Positions 1-8,151 of a DNA stretch of 64,000 nucleotides are shown in pieces. The notes under the pieces were generated by a model. The model was not told the DNA's origin, ran no database searches, and saw nothing but the letters and a program-made list of their open reading frames with translations. Within the stretch, counting starts at the first letter, position 1, and every line of letters starts with the position of its first letter. The position numbers were made by a program, and so were the translations under genes. The stretch is from Actinoplanes sandaracinus (lineage in GTDB: Bacteria > Actinomycetota > Actinomycetes > Mycobacteriales > Micromonosporaceae). The stretch spans positions 62,001-126,000 of the forward strand of contig NZ_JASCTH010000003.1 of the NCBI RefSeq assembly GCF_030009775.1. Reading direction: 5' to 3'.

Positions 1-135
1 GACGACATCCAGTGGAACTTCGAGAAGTTCGTCGTCGCCCCCGACGGCACCGTGGCGGCCCGCTTCGCCCCGGGCACCACACCGGATGACGCCGAGCTGG
101 TCGCGACGATCGAGAAGCTGCTGCCCCGCGGATGA
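1..135 (+). CDS. glutathione peroxidase, C-terminal fragment (cut by window edge)
   Basis: Only the last 44 codons are in the window. They contain WNFEKF, the conserved block of glutathione peroxidases; the Trp and Asn in it belong to the catalytic tetrad of the family, which reduces peroxides with thioredoxin or glutathione. The next residues (VVAPDGTVAARFAPGTTP) fit the family's C-terminal strand and helix. The stop overlaps the start of the next gene (ATGA), so the two are probably translationally coupled. The active-site Cys lies upstream of the window and cannot be checked. Confidence 0.85.
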   Translation, partial: DDIQWNFEKFVVAPDGTVAARFAPGTTPDDAELVATIEKLLPRG

Positions 136-809
136 GCATCCACGTGATCGGGGTCGACGCGTACGCGCTCGGCTGGGTCGGCGTCGAGTTGCGCGACGGC
201 GCCTTCGGGCGCGCCGTCCTGGCGGCCACCCTCTACGAGATCGTCGCCGGCAGCTCGGGCGCCGCCGTGATCGGCGTGGACATCCCCCTCGGCATGCTGC
301 CGGACCGCTGGCGGGCCGCCGACACCCTCGCCGCCGACCAGCTCGGCCCGCGCCGGGGCAGCGTCTTCCGGGTGCCGCCGCGGCCGGTGTGGCAGGAACC
401 CGACTTCGCCTCCGCCAACCGGGTCTGCCGCGAGCTGACCGGGGCCGGCCTGAGCCGGCAGTCCTGGGCCCTGCGGCCCAAGCTGCTGGAAGCGAACGCG
501 ATCTGGGAACGGCACCCGAAACTGCTCTTCGAGGCTCACCCGGAAGTGTCGTTCCGCACCATGGCGGGCGAACCCCTGCCGTGGGCGAAGAAGACGTGGA
601 GCGGCCAGGCCCGGCGCCGCGAGCTGCTCGCCCGCAACGGCATCGTCCTGCCCGACAAGCTCGGCCCGGCCGGTCAGGCGCCGCCGGACGACATCCTCGA
701 CGCGGCCGCCGTCGCCTGGACCGCCCACCGCGTCGCCACCGGCACCGCGCTCAGCCACCCCAGCCCACCCGAGGAGGAGAACGGCAGCCGGATCGCCATC
801 TGGTACTAA
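132..809 (+). CDS. DUF429 family protein (predicted RNase H-like nuclease)
   Basis: A 225-residue protein that fits DUF429, a family with a predicted RNase H-like fold and no established role. Visible family features are the N-terminal GVDAYALGWVGV with its acidic residue, the second strand GVDIPLGM near residues 47-54, the central RGSVFRVPPRPVW, and a C-terminal DDILDAAAVAW helix. The ATG overlaps the TGA of the glutathione peroxidase gene by 4 bp, which fixes the start and suggests one operon. A run of A follows the stop codon, but no strong hairpin is seen. The family call is good; the biochemical function is unknown. Confidence 0.75.
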   Translation: MSIHVIGVDAYALGWVGVELRDGAFGRAVLAATLYEIVAGSSGAAVIGVDIPLGMLPDRWRAADTLAADQLGPRRGSVFRVPPRPVWQEPDFASANRVCRELTGAGLSRQSWALRPKLLEANAIWERHPKLLFEAHPEVSFRTMAGEPLPWAKKTWSGQARRRELLARNGIVLPDKLGPAGQAPPDDILDAAAVAWTAHRVATGTALSHPSPPEEENGSRIAIWY

Positions 810-929
810 AAAAAACCGCCTGCTCGGTACGGCCAGCGGCAGACAACCGCACCAGAGCCGTCCCCTGGCTCCCGCGCGGCGCCCGCCCGGCGAACGGCCC
901 CGGCGCGCCTCTCGGGCTGATCGGCGGGG

Positions 930-1742
930 CTACTTCGCCTGGGCGGCGATCTCCCGGGCACGGTCGCGGGCCGCCTCCAAGGCGCTCGCCAGGGCCGCGC
1001 GGACCCCGTGGTTCTCCATCTCCCGGAGCGCCGCGGCCGTGGTGCCGGCCGGCGAGGTGACCGCCTCACGGAGCTGGACCGGGTGCTCACCGGAGTCACG
1101 CAGCATGGCCGCCGAGCCGACCGCGGTCTGCACGATCAGCTCCTGCGCCGTCCGGCGCGGCAGCCCGAGCAGCACACCCGCCTCGATCATGGCTTCGACC
1201 ATCAGATAGAAGTAGGCCGGACCGGACCCGGAGAGGGCCGTGACCGCGTCCTGCTGGTACTCCGGAACCCGGACCGTCGAGCCCAGCGGCCGGAACATCG
1301 ACTCCGCGAGGGCCACGTGCTCGTCGGTGGCGTGCGGGCCCGGGGAGATCGCGCTCATCGCCTCGCCGACCATGGCCGGCGTGTTGGTCATCACCCGCAC
1401 CACCGGGGTGCCCTCGGGCAGCCGGGCGGCGAAGAAGCTGGTGGGCAGGCCGGCGCAGAGCGAGACGACGAGCTTGCCCGCGGTGACTCCCGGGGCGATC
1501 TCGTCGAGCAGCGCGGCGCAGTCCTGCGGCTTGACCCCGACCGCCACGATGTCGGCGCGCGTGACCGCCTCGGCGTTGCCGGTGACCGTCACGCCGTACC
1601 GCTCGGCCAGCTCGGCGGCGCGCGCCGCACGCCGGGCGGTCACCAGCAGGTGGCCGGCCGGGTGACCGGACCGCAGCAGGCCGGAGAGGACGAGTTCACC
1701 CATCTTGCCGGCCCCGAGGACGGCGACGGTGTGCTGGGACAA
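930..1742 (-). CDS. proC: pyrroline-5-carboxylate reductase
   Basis: The last step of proline synthesis: reduction of 1-pyrroline-5-carboxylate with NAD(P)H. The 270-residue length is normal. The Rossmann motif GAGKMG is at residues 10-15, the SGSGPAYFYL block sits at the centre, and the family signature REAVTSPAGTTAAAL is near residue 230. It lies 67 bp downstream of the phosphofructokinase gene on the same strand, but a strong hairpin separates them (1768-1797), so it is probably transcribed separately or by read-through. Nothing is missing from the active-site motifs. Confidence 0.95.
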   Translation of the reverse strand: MSQHTVAVLGAGKMGELVLSGLLRSGHPAGHLLVTARRAARAAELAERYGVTVTGNAEAVTRADIVAVGVKPQDCAALLDEIAPGVTAGKLVVSLCAGLPTSFFAARLPEGTPVVRVMTNTPAMVGEAMSAISPGPHATDEHVALAESMFRPLGSTVRVPEYQQDAVTALSGSGPAYFYLMVEAMIEAGVLLGLPRRTAQELIVQTAVGSAAMLRDSGEHPVQLREAVTSPAGTTAAALREMENHGVRAALASALEAARDRAREIAAQAK

Positions 1743-1767
1743 CGCGGACTCCTCGATGGAAGACGAA

Positions 1768-1797
1768 ATGCCGGGAGCGGTTCACCGCTCCCGGCAT
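1768..1797 (-). terminator. intrinsic terminator-like hairpin after the phosphofructokinase gene
   Basis: Perfect 13-bp inverted repeat (1768-1780 with 1785-1797) around a TTCA loop, placed 13 bp downstream of the phosphofructokinase stop and before proC. There is no U-tract, which is usual for high-GC actinobacteria. Confidence 0.75.
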
Positions 1798-1809
1798 CGC
1801 AACGGTGGA

Positions 1810-2838
1810 TCAGCTGCCGAAGAAGACCTCGGCCTCTTCGTAGCGCTCGAGCGGAACGGTCTTCAGCTCGCCGGTGCCCTCGATCAGCGGGACGCGGACG
1901 ATGTCCGTGCCGCGCAGCGCCATCATCTTGCCGAAGTCGCCCTCGTGGACGGCGTCGATGGCCTGCAGGCCGAAGCGGGTGGAGAGGACCCGGTCGAACG
2001 CGGTGGGGGTGCCACCACGCTGGATGTGACCGAGGACGACCGTGCGGGCCTCCTTGCCGGTCTTCTCCTCGAGCTGCTCGGCGAGCCACTGGCCGATGCC
2101 GCCGAGGCGGACGTGGCCGAAGTTGTCGAGCTCCTGGTTGTGCAGCACCATCTGGCCGTCGAGCGGCTGGGCGCCCTCGGCGACGACGACGATCGGCGCG
2201 TACTCCACCTGGAAACGCTTGGTCACGTAGGTCGCGACCTGCTCGACGTCGAACTGGCGCTCCGGCAGCAGGATGACGTTGGCGCCACCGGCGAGGCCGG
2301 CGTGCAGCGCGATCCAGCCGGCGTGGCGGCCCATGACCTCGACGACCAGCGTGCGGTGGTGCGACTCGGCGGTGGTGTGCAGCCGGTCGATGGCCTCCAT
2401 CGCGATGTTGACCGCGGTGTCGAAGCCGAAGGTGTAGTCGGTGGCGTTCAGGTCGTTGTCGATGGTCTTCGGCACGCCGACCACGTTGACGCCCAGGTCG
2501 TACAGCTTGGTCGCGACGCCGAGGGTGTCCTCGCCGCCGATCGCGACCAGAGCGTCGACGCCCTGCTCGGCCAGGTTGGCCTTGATCTTCTCGACACCGC
2601 CGTCGATCTTGAACGGGTTGGTGCGGGAGGAGCCCAGGATGGTGCCGCCGCGCGGCAGGATGCCACGCACCTCCGCGATGCCCAGCGGCTTCGTCAGACC
2701 CTCCAGCGGGCCCTTCCAGCCGTCGCGGAAACCGACGAACTCGTGACCGTAAGCGGACACGCCCTTACGGACGACGGCACGGATGACCGCGTTGAGACCG
2801 GGGCAGTCGCCGCCACCGGTGAGCACGCCGATACGCAT
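1810..2838 (-). CDS. 6-phosphofructokinase, group III, with PPi-type active-site residues
   Basis: Phosphorylates fructose 6-phosphate in glycolysis. The 342 residues show the PFKA fold: GGGDCPGLNAVIR at residues 8-20, GGEDT at 101-105, PKTIDND at 123-129 and MGRHAGWIA further on. Numbering matches E. coli PfkA here: residue 104 is Asp, where ATP enzymes have Gly, and residue 124 is Lys. In this family the Asp104/Lys124 pair is associated with pyrophosphate as phosphoryl donor, as in the Amycolatopsis methanolica enzyme. I therefore infer a PPi-dependent, reversible enzyme, although most automatic annotation would call it ATP-dependent. A purine-rich GGGGGAAG lies just upstream of the ATG. 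Confidence 0.92.
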   Translation of the reverse strand: MRIGVLTGGGDCPGLNAVIRAVVRKGVSAYGHEFVGFRDGWKGPLEGLTKPLGIAEVRGILPRGGTILGSSRTNPFKIDGGVEKIKANLAEQGVDALVAIGGEDTLGVATKLYDLGVNVVGVPKTIDNDLNATDYTFGFDTAVNIAMEAIDRLHTTAESHHRTLVVEVMGRHAGWIALHAGLAGGANVILLPERQFDVEQVATYVTKRFQVEYAPIVVVAEGAQPLDGQMVLHNQELDNFGHVRLGGIGQWLAEQLEEKTGKEARTVVLGHIQRGGTPTAFDRVLSTRFGLQAIDAVHEGDFGKMMALRGTDIVRVPLIEGTGELKTVPLERYEEAEVFFGS

Positions 2839-2979
2839 GATTCTTCCCCCTGGATCGGGTAGCGAGATGCGGATAGCCCGTCAGGCCCCAGGGACGATCT
2901 CGTCGGCAGCGTTGCCGGTCCGGGGCGGGTCCGCAACCGCACTCTAGTCGCCGCCCCGGACCCGCCGGAACGCGGCCCA

Positions 2980-3477
2980 CTAAAGCCTGACGGTTTCGTT
3001 CTCGCCAGCGTCCGGCGTCTTTCCGGTAACGGCGGCCTTGGCGTACCCCAGAAGGGTGGTGATCTTCGAACTGTGCGCCGCCTCCCAGTACTCCGCGCTC
3101 TCCGCGTGCACCTTGACCAGCGTCAGGTTCGGCGTCTCCAGCCCGTCCGGGAACCACGCCTTGAGGAACGGGTTCCACAGCCGCTCGGCCTGCGCCCGGT
3201 CGTCGACCCGCGCGGCCGCGCCCGAGATCGAGATCCAGTTGTGGTGCTTCGCGTCGCTGAACGCCACGTTCACCTGCGGATGCAGGCCGATCTGCTGGAC
3301 CAGGTCGGAGTCGGCGTAGGTGAAGAACCACAGGTCCCCGTCGAACTCGACGTCCTGCACCGCCATCGGGCGGCTGACGTGCTTACCGTTATCGGTCATC
3401 GTGGTGAGCATCGCGATCTTCGCGTCCGCCACCATCGCCTTGACCTTCTCGCGTTGCTCCTGCTCCGTCGCGGTCAT
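2980..3477 (-). CDS. pyridoxamine 5'-phosphate oxidase-like split-barrel protein (general stress protein 26 type)
   Basis: A 165-residue split-barrel flavin/F420-binding protein. AKIAMLTTMTDNGKHVSRPM in the first third and GDLWFFTYADSDLVQQI in the middle match the general stress protein 26 branch of the PNPOx superfamily, as does ISISGAAARV before a Trp-rich segment (WNPFLKAWFPDG). Members bind FMN, FAD or F420, and their substrates are mostly unknown. It lies upstream of the phosphofructokinase gene, 141 bp away on the same strand, with no sign of coupling. The family is clear; the substrate is not. Confidence 0.8.
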   Translation of the reverse strand: MTATEQEQREKVKAMVADAKIAMLTTMTDNGKHVSRPMAVQDVEFDGDLWFFTYADSDLVQQIGLHPQVNVAFSDAKHHNWISISGAAARVDDRAQAERLWNPFLKAWFPDGLETPNLTLVKVHAESAEYWEAAHSSKITTLLGYAKAAVTGKTPDAGENETVRL

Positions 3478-3600
3478 GTCGGCTCCTCACTTCCGGTTCG
3501 GTCTCCGCCTACCTTTCCTCTCGGCGACCCCTCAAACCTTCAAGATCAACATCAGGCGAGGTACGAGCCAGAGCCGCAGTTCGGACCAGACCAGCAGCAC

Positions 3601-3714
3601 AGGTCAGACCGCCGCCACAGGTCAGACCGCCGCCACAGGTCAGACCGCCGCCACAGGTCAGACCGCCGGCACAGATCACCGCCGCCACAGATCAGACCGT
3701 CGGTACAGGTCAAC
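3601..3714. repeat. 18-bp tandem repeat, about six units
   Basis: Unit AGGTCAGACCGCCGCCAC. The first three units are identical, the fourth has one change, and the last two are degenerate (one is shortened by 2 bp). It lies 120 bp upstream of the PNPOx-like gene, and the unit has no obvious internal dyad. Confidence 0.9.
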
Positions 3715-3786
3715 CCGGGATTCGACGGCGAACTCGGCCTCGACCGCCCTCATGCCGCGGTTGGACTGGCTGCTGAGCCTGCTGAG

Positions 3787-3905
3787 CCGTAGTACTGGGC
3801 CGAACGGCAGGGGCCGAACGGCTGTACTGGCCAAAACGACAGTCCTGAGCCGAGCAGCAGTACTGGGCTGAACGGCAGTACTGGGCTGAACGGCAGTACT
3901 GGCCA
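3787..3905. repeat. second 18-bp tandem repeat, unrelated to the first
   Basis: Unit CAGTACTGGGCTGAACGG. Two exact units at 3858 and 3876 are followed by a diverged one at 3894. Weaker copies extend back to about 3787. Confidence 0.8.
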
Positions 3906-4380
3906 GCACGGCGATACGGATCAGAGCCCCGATTCGGGGTCAGTGCGGCGGTTCCAGAGCGCGGAGCGACTCCGCACCCGTCCGAGCGCCACCGGAACCA
4001 CGGTCGAGTCCCGGCCCCGCTCGGGTGGACGGCCGAGGACCTCGCAGCAGCGCAGCACTTGGAGACGCCGCCCTGGACCATGCCGACGTGCGACTCGCCC
4101 GCCCGACCAACCCCAGTCAACGCGCCACCAGACCACCCCACCAACCACAGCCAACACGCGCCGACCACCCCAACCAACCACGACGCGACCACCCCAGTAA
4201 CCGCGACCAACGGGAGCCCACCCCACCGCGCCCGCCCCGCTGACGGGCAGCAAAGTGGTCCTTGACCGACAGTTACGGTCAAGCGGCAGTGCCTGCCCGA
4301 CACCCGGTTCGACCGGGCGCCGCCGGCCCGATCGCCGACGCCCGAGCCGCCCAAGACCTGCAAGCCACCCGACCCGCCCG

Positions 4381-4430
4381 AGCCCAGCGAACCCAGCGAG
4401 CCCAGCGAGCCCAGCGAGCCCAGCGAGCCG
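4381..4430. repeat. 9-bp tandem repeat
   Basis: About five units of CCCAGCGAG in a row, with related CAGCGAACC and GCCGCCCGAG words extending to about 4510. The 9-bp period creates false Gly/Ser/Leu or Pro/Ala/Ser open frames on both strands. Confidence 0.85.
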
Positions 4431-4675
4431 CCCAGACCGCCAGAGCACAGCGAACCGCCCAAGACCTGCAAGCCGCCCGAGCGCCCGAGCCGCCCGAGCC
4501 CAGCGAACCGCCCAAGCCGTGCGAGCCGTAGCTATGAGGTCGTATGGCAGTCGGAGAACAGGTCCACGCTACGGCTGAACCGCCCCAGCCCAGCTCACCT
4601 CCGAGCCCGGCCGTAGCGCACGCGTGTTTGGAGGGTGTGGTGGGGCGGCTGAGCTACGGCTGGGGAAGCGCCTCT

Positions 4676-4835
4676 GCAACGGCGCGAACACGACAGCAAC
4701 CTCGCGCCCGCTGGCTTCCCAGGTCAGTTGATCTGCTGGCCGTGCGGAAGCGCTGCCCCAGGTCCGTTTTGACCGAAGGTACGCACGGCCAGCAGATCAA
4801 CAACTGGCCAGCGCGGCCATTGCTCCAGGTTCCCC
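4676..4835 (+). repeat. dispersed hairpin element, copy A (partial)
   Basis: One of four copies of an interspersed element (others at 26658, 36712 and 37130). Its core is a perfect 20-bp inverted repeat, 4727-4746 with 4782-4801, around a 35-nt loop. The 50 bp to the left (GCAACGG, GACAGCA, CTCGCG, TGGCTTCCC) align with the other copies. To the right, similarity fades after about 30 bp, so this copy lacks the distal half. Confidence 0.85.
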
Positions 4836-4899
4836 GCAGTTCGCGCCGCAGAAGATTCGCCGCGACTCACACCCCAACAAAACCTGAGCAATCAGGCGA

Positions 4900-5345
4900 G
4901 CGAGCCACCGTTCCAGATGACCAGCGCATCAACATCACAGTCCCCCACCACCCACCACAACCCGGCCCCTGTGATCTTGAAGAGCTAGCCACCGTTCCGG
5001 GTGGTTAAGGCATCAACATCGCAGCGCCTGCCACATCCATCACAACCCTGCCCCGTGATCTTGGAGAGTCGGCCACCGCTCCGGGTGGCTAGGGCATCAA
5101 CATCACAGCGCCCCCGCCCCACCACCCCAGCCCACCCCAGCGACCTTGAAGAGTCGGCCACCGCCCCGGGCGACTGGGGCATCAACATCGCAGCGCCCAC
5201 CACCACCACCACCACCGGTGACCTTGGAGAGTCGGCCACCGCTCCGGGTGGCTAGGGCATCAACATCACAGCGCCCCAGCCCCACCACCCCAGCCCCGAT
5301 GACCTTGACGAGCCGGCCACCGCTTCGGGTGGTTTGGGACATCAA
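4900..5345. repeat. tandem array of about six 78-85 bp units
   Basis: Each unit carries GATCTTGGAGAGTCGGCCAC, then a short dyad CCACCgctccGGGTGG, then the word ATCAACATC. That word recurs at 4928, 5012, 5096, 5181 and 5259, so the spacing is 84, 84, 85 and 78 bp. The first and last units are decayed. The stretches between conserved words are runs of CCCCACC that vary in length. All units share one orientation and there are no unique spacers, so this is not a CRISPR array. Confidence 0.85.
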
Positions 5346-5874
5346 GGTGGCGGGGTGGCCGGTGACCAAGGGCTCAGCCCGGTGGTCGCGCTGCGGTCCT
5401 GTGCCGGAAATGGTCGCGTCGTAGGACCGGAAGATGTGGTTGCGGTTGGGGAGGGCCTGGCCGTACGAGATCGGATGGTTGGCGATCACCGCCCACTTGC
5501 CGTCTCCCGCGTGATCTTGCCGGAGAGAGGTGTGGCGTCGGAAGTTGGAACGCGATGCGGCCATGCGGGTAGGCAGTTATCCGGCCATGCAGCCCTCCGA
5601 CCCAGCGGCCCACCCAACCATCCGGGCTATCCGACCATCCGGGCTATCCGGCCATCCGGAGATCGCTGGCGTCGAGGTATCCCGGGCGCTCGGGGATCCG
5701 GGCGCTCGGGGATCCGGGCGCTCGGGATCCGGGCATGCTGCATGCGCATGCGGCGAGGTGCTTCGGGCGGCGGCGAAACGGGCGTCGGCGATGGTGGGCC
5801 GTTCATCGGTGAGGACTCGCGGACGGCGGTGACACGGCTCGCGGTGAGTCGTGTCGAGAGGGGTGTACGGCAAC

Positions 5875-5904
5875 GCGCCCCGCACCGGGAACCGGGCGGG
5901 GCGC
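5875..5904 (-). terminator. terminator-like hairpin after the DHA2 exporter gene
   Basis: Nine-bp perfect stem GCGCCCCGC/GCGGGGCGC, extended inward by CCGG/CCGG around GAA. It starts 26 bp downstream of the exporter stop codon. Confidence 0.7.
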
Positions 5905-5929
5905 GGACTGCGTCAAGGTGGCGCGGCCG

Positions 5930-7408
5930 TCAGTGGGCCATGGCGGGCGGGGCGTCGGGGTCGACGTCGAGCGGGCCGGTGCGGAAGAGCACCGCGGCGA
6001 CGACCGCCGCGAGCACGAAGAAGCCGGCCGACCACCAGAAGACCGTGTGGTAGCTCTCCAGGGCGGCCTGCGCCTGGACCAGCGGGGACGGCGTCTTGCC
6101 GGTCATGTAGTCCTCGGCGGCGCTGGCGGCGAAGGAGCTGAGCAGGGCGGTGCCGATGGAGCCGCCGATCTGCTGAACCGTGTTGATCATCGCGGAGGCG
6201 ACGCCGGCGTCGCGGTGTTCGACGCCCGAGGTGGCGGCGTTCTGCGTGGGCGCGAAGACCAGGCCCAGGCCGAGACCGATGATGATCAGGCCGGGGAGGA
6301 CGTCGGCGGCGTAGGTGGAGTCCAGTTCGAGGCGGGTCAGCAGGGTCATGCCGGCGGCCGCGATCAGGGCGCCGACCGGGACCAGCGGGCGCGGGCCGAT
6401 CTTCGGGGCGAGCATCGACCCGGCGGTGGTGGCGGTGAGGATGACCGCGCCGAGCATCGGCAGGAAGGCCAGGCCGGTCTCCACCGGGGTGAACTGCAGG
6501 ATCGCGACCAGGTAGTAGGTGAGGAACAGGAAGATGCCGAACATGCCGGCGCCGGCGATCGCGATGGAGGCGTAGGAGCCGCCGCGGTTGCGGTCCAGGA
6601 CGACGCGGAGCGGCAGCAGCGGGTGGGCGGCCTTGCGCTCGATGAGCACGAACGCGGTGAGCAGCACCACGCCGGCGACGATCGGGCCGAGGGTCATGAC
6701 GTCGGTCCAGCCGTCGGTCTCCGCGTTGGCGAGACCGAACACCAGGGCGACCAGGCCGGCGACGGCGGTGATCGTGCCGGGGATGTCGATCTTCCCGTGG
6801 GCGGGCACGGGCTCGTCGCGCAGCTTGGTGAAGGCGCCGAGCACGGCCACGGCGGCGATCACCAGGTTGACGTAGAGGCACCAGCGCCAGGAGACGTACT
6901 CGGTGAGGACGCCGCCGAGCAGCAGGCCGATGCCGCCGCCGGCGCCGGAGATGGCGCCGAAGATGCCGAACGCCTTGCCGCGCTCGGCGGGCTCGGTGAA
7001 CGTCGTGGAGAGCAGCGACAGCGCGGCGGGCGCCAGAGCGGCGCCGAAGACGCCCTGCAGGGCGCGGGCGACGATCAGCAGTTCCAGGTTCTGGGCGGCG
7101 CCGCCGAGGGCCGACGCCAGGGCGAAACCGATCAGGCCGATGACGAACATCCGCTTGCGGCCGAAGAAGTCGGAGAGCCGGCCGCCGAGCAGCAGCAGGC
7201 TGCCGAAGGCGAGAGCGTAACCGGTCACCACCCACTGCCGGCCGTGGTCGTCGAAGCCGAGGTCGGCCTGGGCGGTGGGCAGCGCGATGTTCACGATCGT
7301 GGCGTCCAGCACCACCATCAGCTGGGCCAGAGCCAGCACCACGAGCGCCCACCAACGCCCTGACTCACGTTCCGTGGGCCGTGGCCGATCAACAAGGGTG
7401 CTGCTCAT
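5930..7408 (-). CDS. DHA2-family MFS multidrug efflux transporter
   Basis: A 492-residue membrane protein of the 14-helix DHA2 (EmrB/QacA-like) drug:H+ antiporter family. Residues about 24-52 form TM1 with the conserved VVLDATIVNIALP. Motif A (GRLSDFFGRKRM) follows TM2, and TM5 carries a glycine-rich motif C region (GAGGGIGLLLGGVL) followed by WRWCLYVNL. The C-terminus is a short acidic tail. A TetR gene starts 102 bp away in the opposite direction, and two 19-bp dyads lie between them, so expression is very likely repressed until a ligand of the TetR protein (perhaps the transporter's substrate) appears. The substrate is not predictable. Confidence 0.92.
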   Translation of the reverse strand: MSSTLVDRPRPTERESGRWWALVVLALAQLMVVLDATIVNIALPTAQADLGFDDHGRQWVVTGYALAFGSLLLLGGRLSDFFGRKRMFVIGLIGFALASALGGAAQNLELLIVARALQGVFGAALAPAALSLLSTTFTEPAERGKAFGIFGAISGAGGGIGLLLGGVLTEYVSWRWCLYVNLVIAAVAVLGAFTKLRDEPVPAHGKIDIPGTITAVAGLVALVFGLANAETDGWTDVMTLGPIVAGVVLLTAFVLIERKAAHPLLPLRVVLDRNRGGSYASIAIAGAGMFGIFLFLTYYLVAILQFTPVETGLAFLPMLGAVILTATTAGSMLAPKIGPRPLVPVGALIAAAGMTLLTRLELDSTYAADVLPGLIIIGLGLGLVFAPTQNAATSGVEHRDAGVASAMINTVQQIGGSIGTALLSSFAASAAEDYMTGKTPSPLVQAQAALESYHTVFWWSAGFFVLAAVVAAVLFRTGPLDVDPDAPPAMAH

Positions 7409-7430
7409 GTGCGGGGCTCCCGAAAGCTAA

Positions 7431-7449
7431 GTTGAGGACTCTCCTCCAC
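7431..7449. promoter_or_regulatory. probable TetR operator, site 1
   Basis: Imperfect 19-bp dyad GTTGAGGA-N3-TCCTCCAC (7 of 8 positions symmetric), 23 bp upstream of the exporter start. Site 2 begins exactly 40 bp away with the same left half-site. Confidence 0.7.
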
Positions 7450-7470
7450 ATCGGCAGGCTAGCAGTGGAA

Positions 7471-7489
7471 GTTGAGGAGTTCTCTCCAC
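7471..7489. promoter_or_regulatory. probable TetR operator, site 2
   Basis: GTTGAGGA-N3-CTCTCCAC, with AAG before and TTGAC after it extending the symmetry (AAGT...ACTT). The left half is identical to site 1. The 40-bp offset is about four helical turns, so both sites face the same side of the DNA. Confidence 0.7.
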
Positions 7490-7509
7490 TTGACTGTAGG
7501 CTTGGCCAC

Positions 7510-8151
7510 ATGCCCCTTCGCCGCGACGCCCAACGCAACCGCGAGCGGATCCTCCTCGCCGCGCGGGAGGTCTTCGCCGCCCGCGGTTTCGCGGCCACCC
7601 TCGACGACGTGGCGCATCACGCCGGGGTCGGAGTCGGCACGGTCTACCGCCGCTTCCCGACCAAGGAGGCGCTGATCGAGGCGATCTTCACCGACCGGCT
7701 GGAGGATCTCGTCACCCTCGCCGAGGAGTCGCTCGCCGCGGCGTCGGCATGGGACGGGCTGACCACGTTCCTGCGCACGTCGGCGCGATGGCACGCCGGC
7801 GACCGCGGCCTCCGCGACGCCGCGTTGAGCATGGACGACACACATTTCGTACGGGCCGGCGAACAACTCTCGCCGCTGCTGGAGCAGATCACCGCCCGAG
7901 CGCACGCCGAAGGCACGCTCCGCCCGGACGCGGGGTTCCATGACTTCCCGATCATCATGGCGATGGTGACCGAGATGGCACAGCACAGCGAAGGGTGCCG
8001 GCCCGGCCTCTACGAGCGTTATCTGGAACTGATGATCGACGGCCTGCGGGCCCGGCCCGGCAACGGCCCACTGGGAGCCGAGCCGGCCGAGGCCGACATC
8101 CGGGCCGTCATGCGGGAGTGCGTGCCCCCGCTCAAGCCTTCGCGGTCATAG
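7510..8151 (+). CDS. TetR/AcrR-family repressor
   Basis: A 213-residue regulator. The N-terminal TetR helix-turn-helix is plain: RERILLAAREVFAARGF, then TLDDVAHHAGVGVGTVYRRF and PTKEALIEAIF. The rest is the divergent ligand-binding and dimer domain. I start at ATG 7510 (MPLRRDAQRNRERI); an upstream in-frame ATG would place the operators inside the gene. It is divergent from the DHA2 exporter and presumably represses it and itself through the two dyads at 7431 and 7471. Its 3' end overlaps the convergent exoribonuclease gene by 20 bp. Confidence 0.92.
   Translation: MPLRRDAQRNRERILLAAREVFAARGFAATLDDVAHHAGVGVGTVYRRFPTKEALIEAIFTDRLEDLVTLAEESLAAASAWDGLTTFLRTSARWHAGDRGLRDAALSMDDTHFVRAGEQLSPLLEQITARAHAEGTLRPDAGFHDFPIIMAMVTEMAQHSEGCRPGLYERYLELMIDGLRARPGNGPLGAEPAEADIRAVMRECVPPLKPSRS

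Larger units (their letters stand above)
3478..5874. other. 2.4-kb gene-poor block rich in minisatellites
   Basis: No convincing gene is seen. Open frames here are proline-, glycine- or arginine-rich products of repeats and coexist on both strands. The block holds two unrelated 18-bp tandem repeats (3601 and 3787), a 9-bp repeat (4381), one partial copy of the dispersed hairpin element (4676) and an array of about 84-bp units (4900-5345). From about 5600 to 5720 there are short direct repeats of CATCCGGGCTATCC and GCGCTCGGGGATCCGG. The minus strand at 5340-5560 has a more coding-like composition (for example GDGKWAVIANHPISYGQAL), possibly a gene remnant, but I recognise no family. Confidence 0.7.

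Noticed and set aside
3710..4531. Glycine- or proline-rich open frames on both strands over 3710-4530
   Set aside because: They arise from 9- and 18-bp repeats, have no start context or family motif, and several frames are open at once.
4900..5345. CRISPR array
   Set aside because: Units are long, degenerate and contiguous, without unique spacers, and no cas gene is present.
5103..5564. Minus-strand frame of 153 codons with coding-like GDGKWAVIANHPISYGQAL
   Set aside because: It runs through the 84-bp tandem array and matches no family I know; kept only as a possible remnant in the block description.
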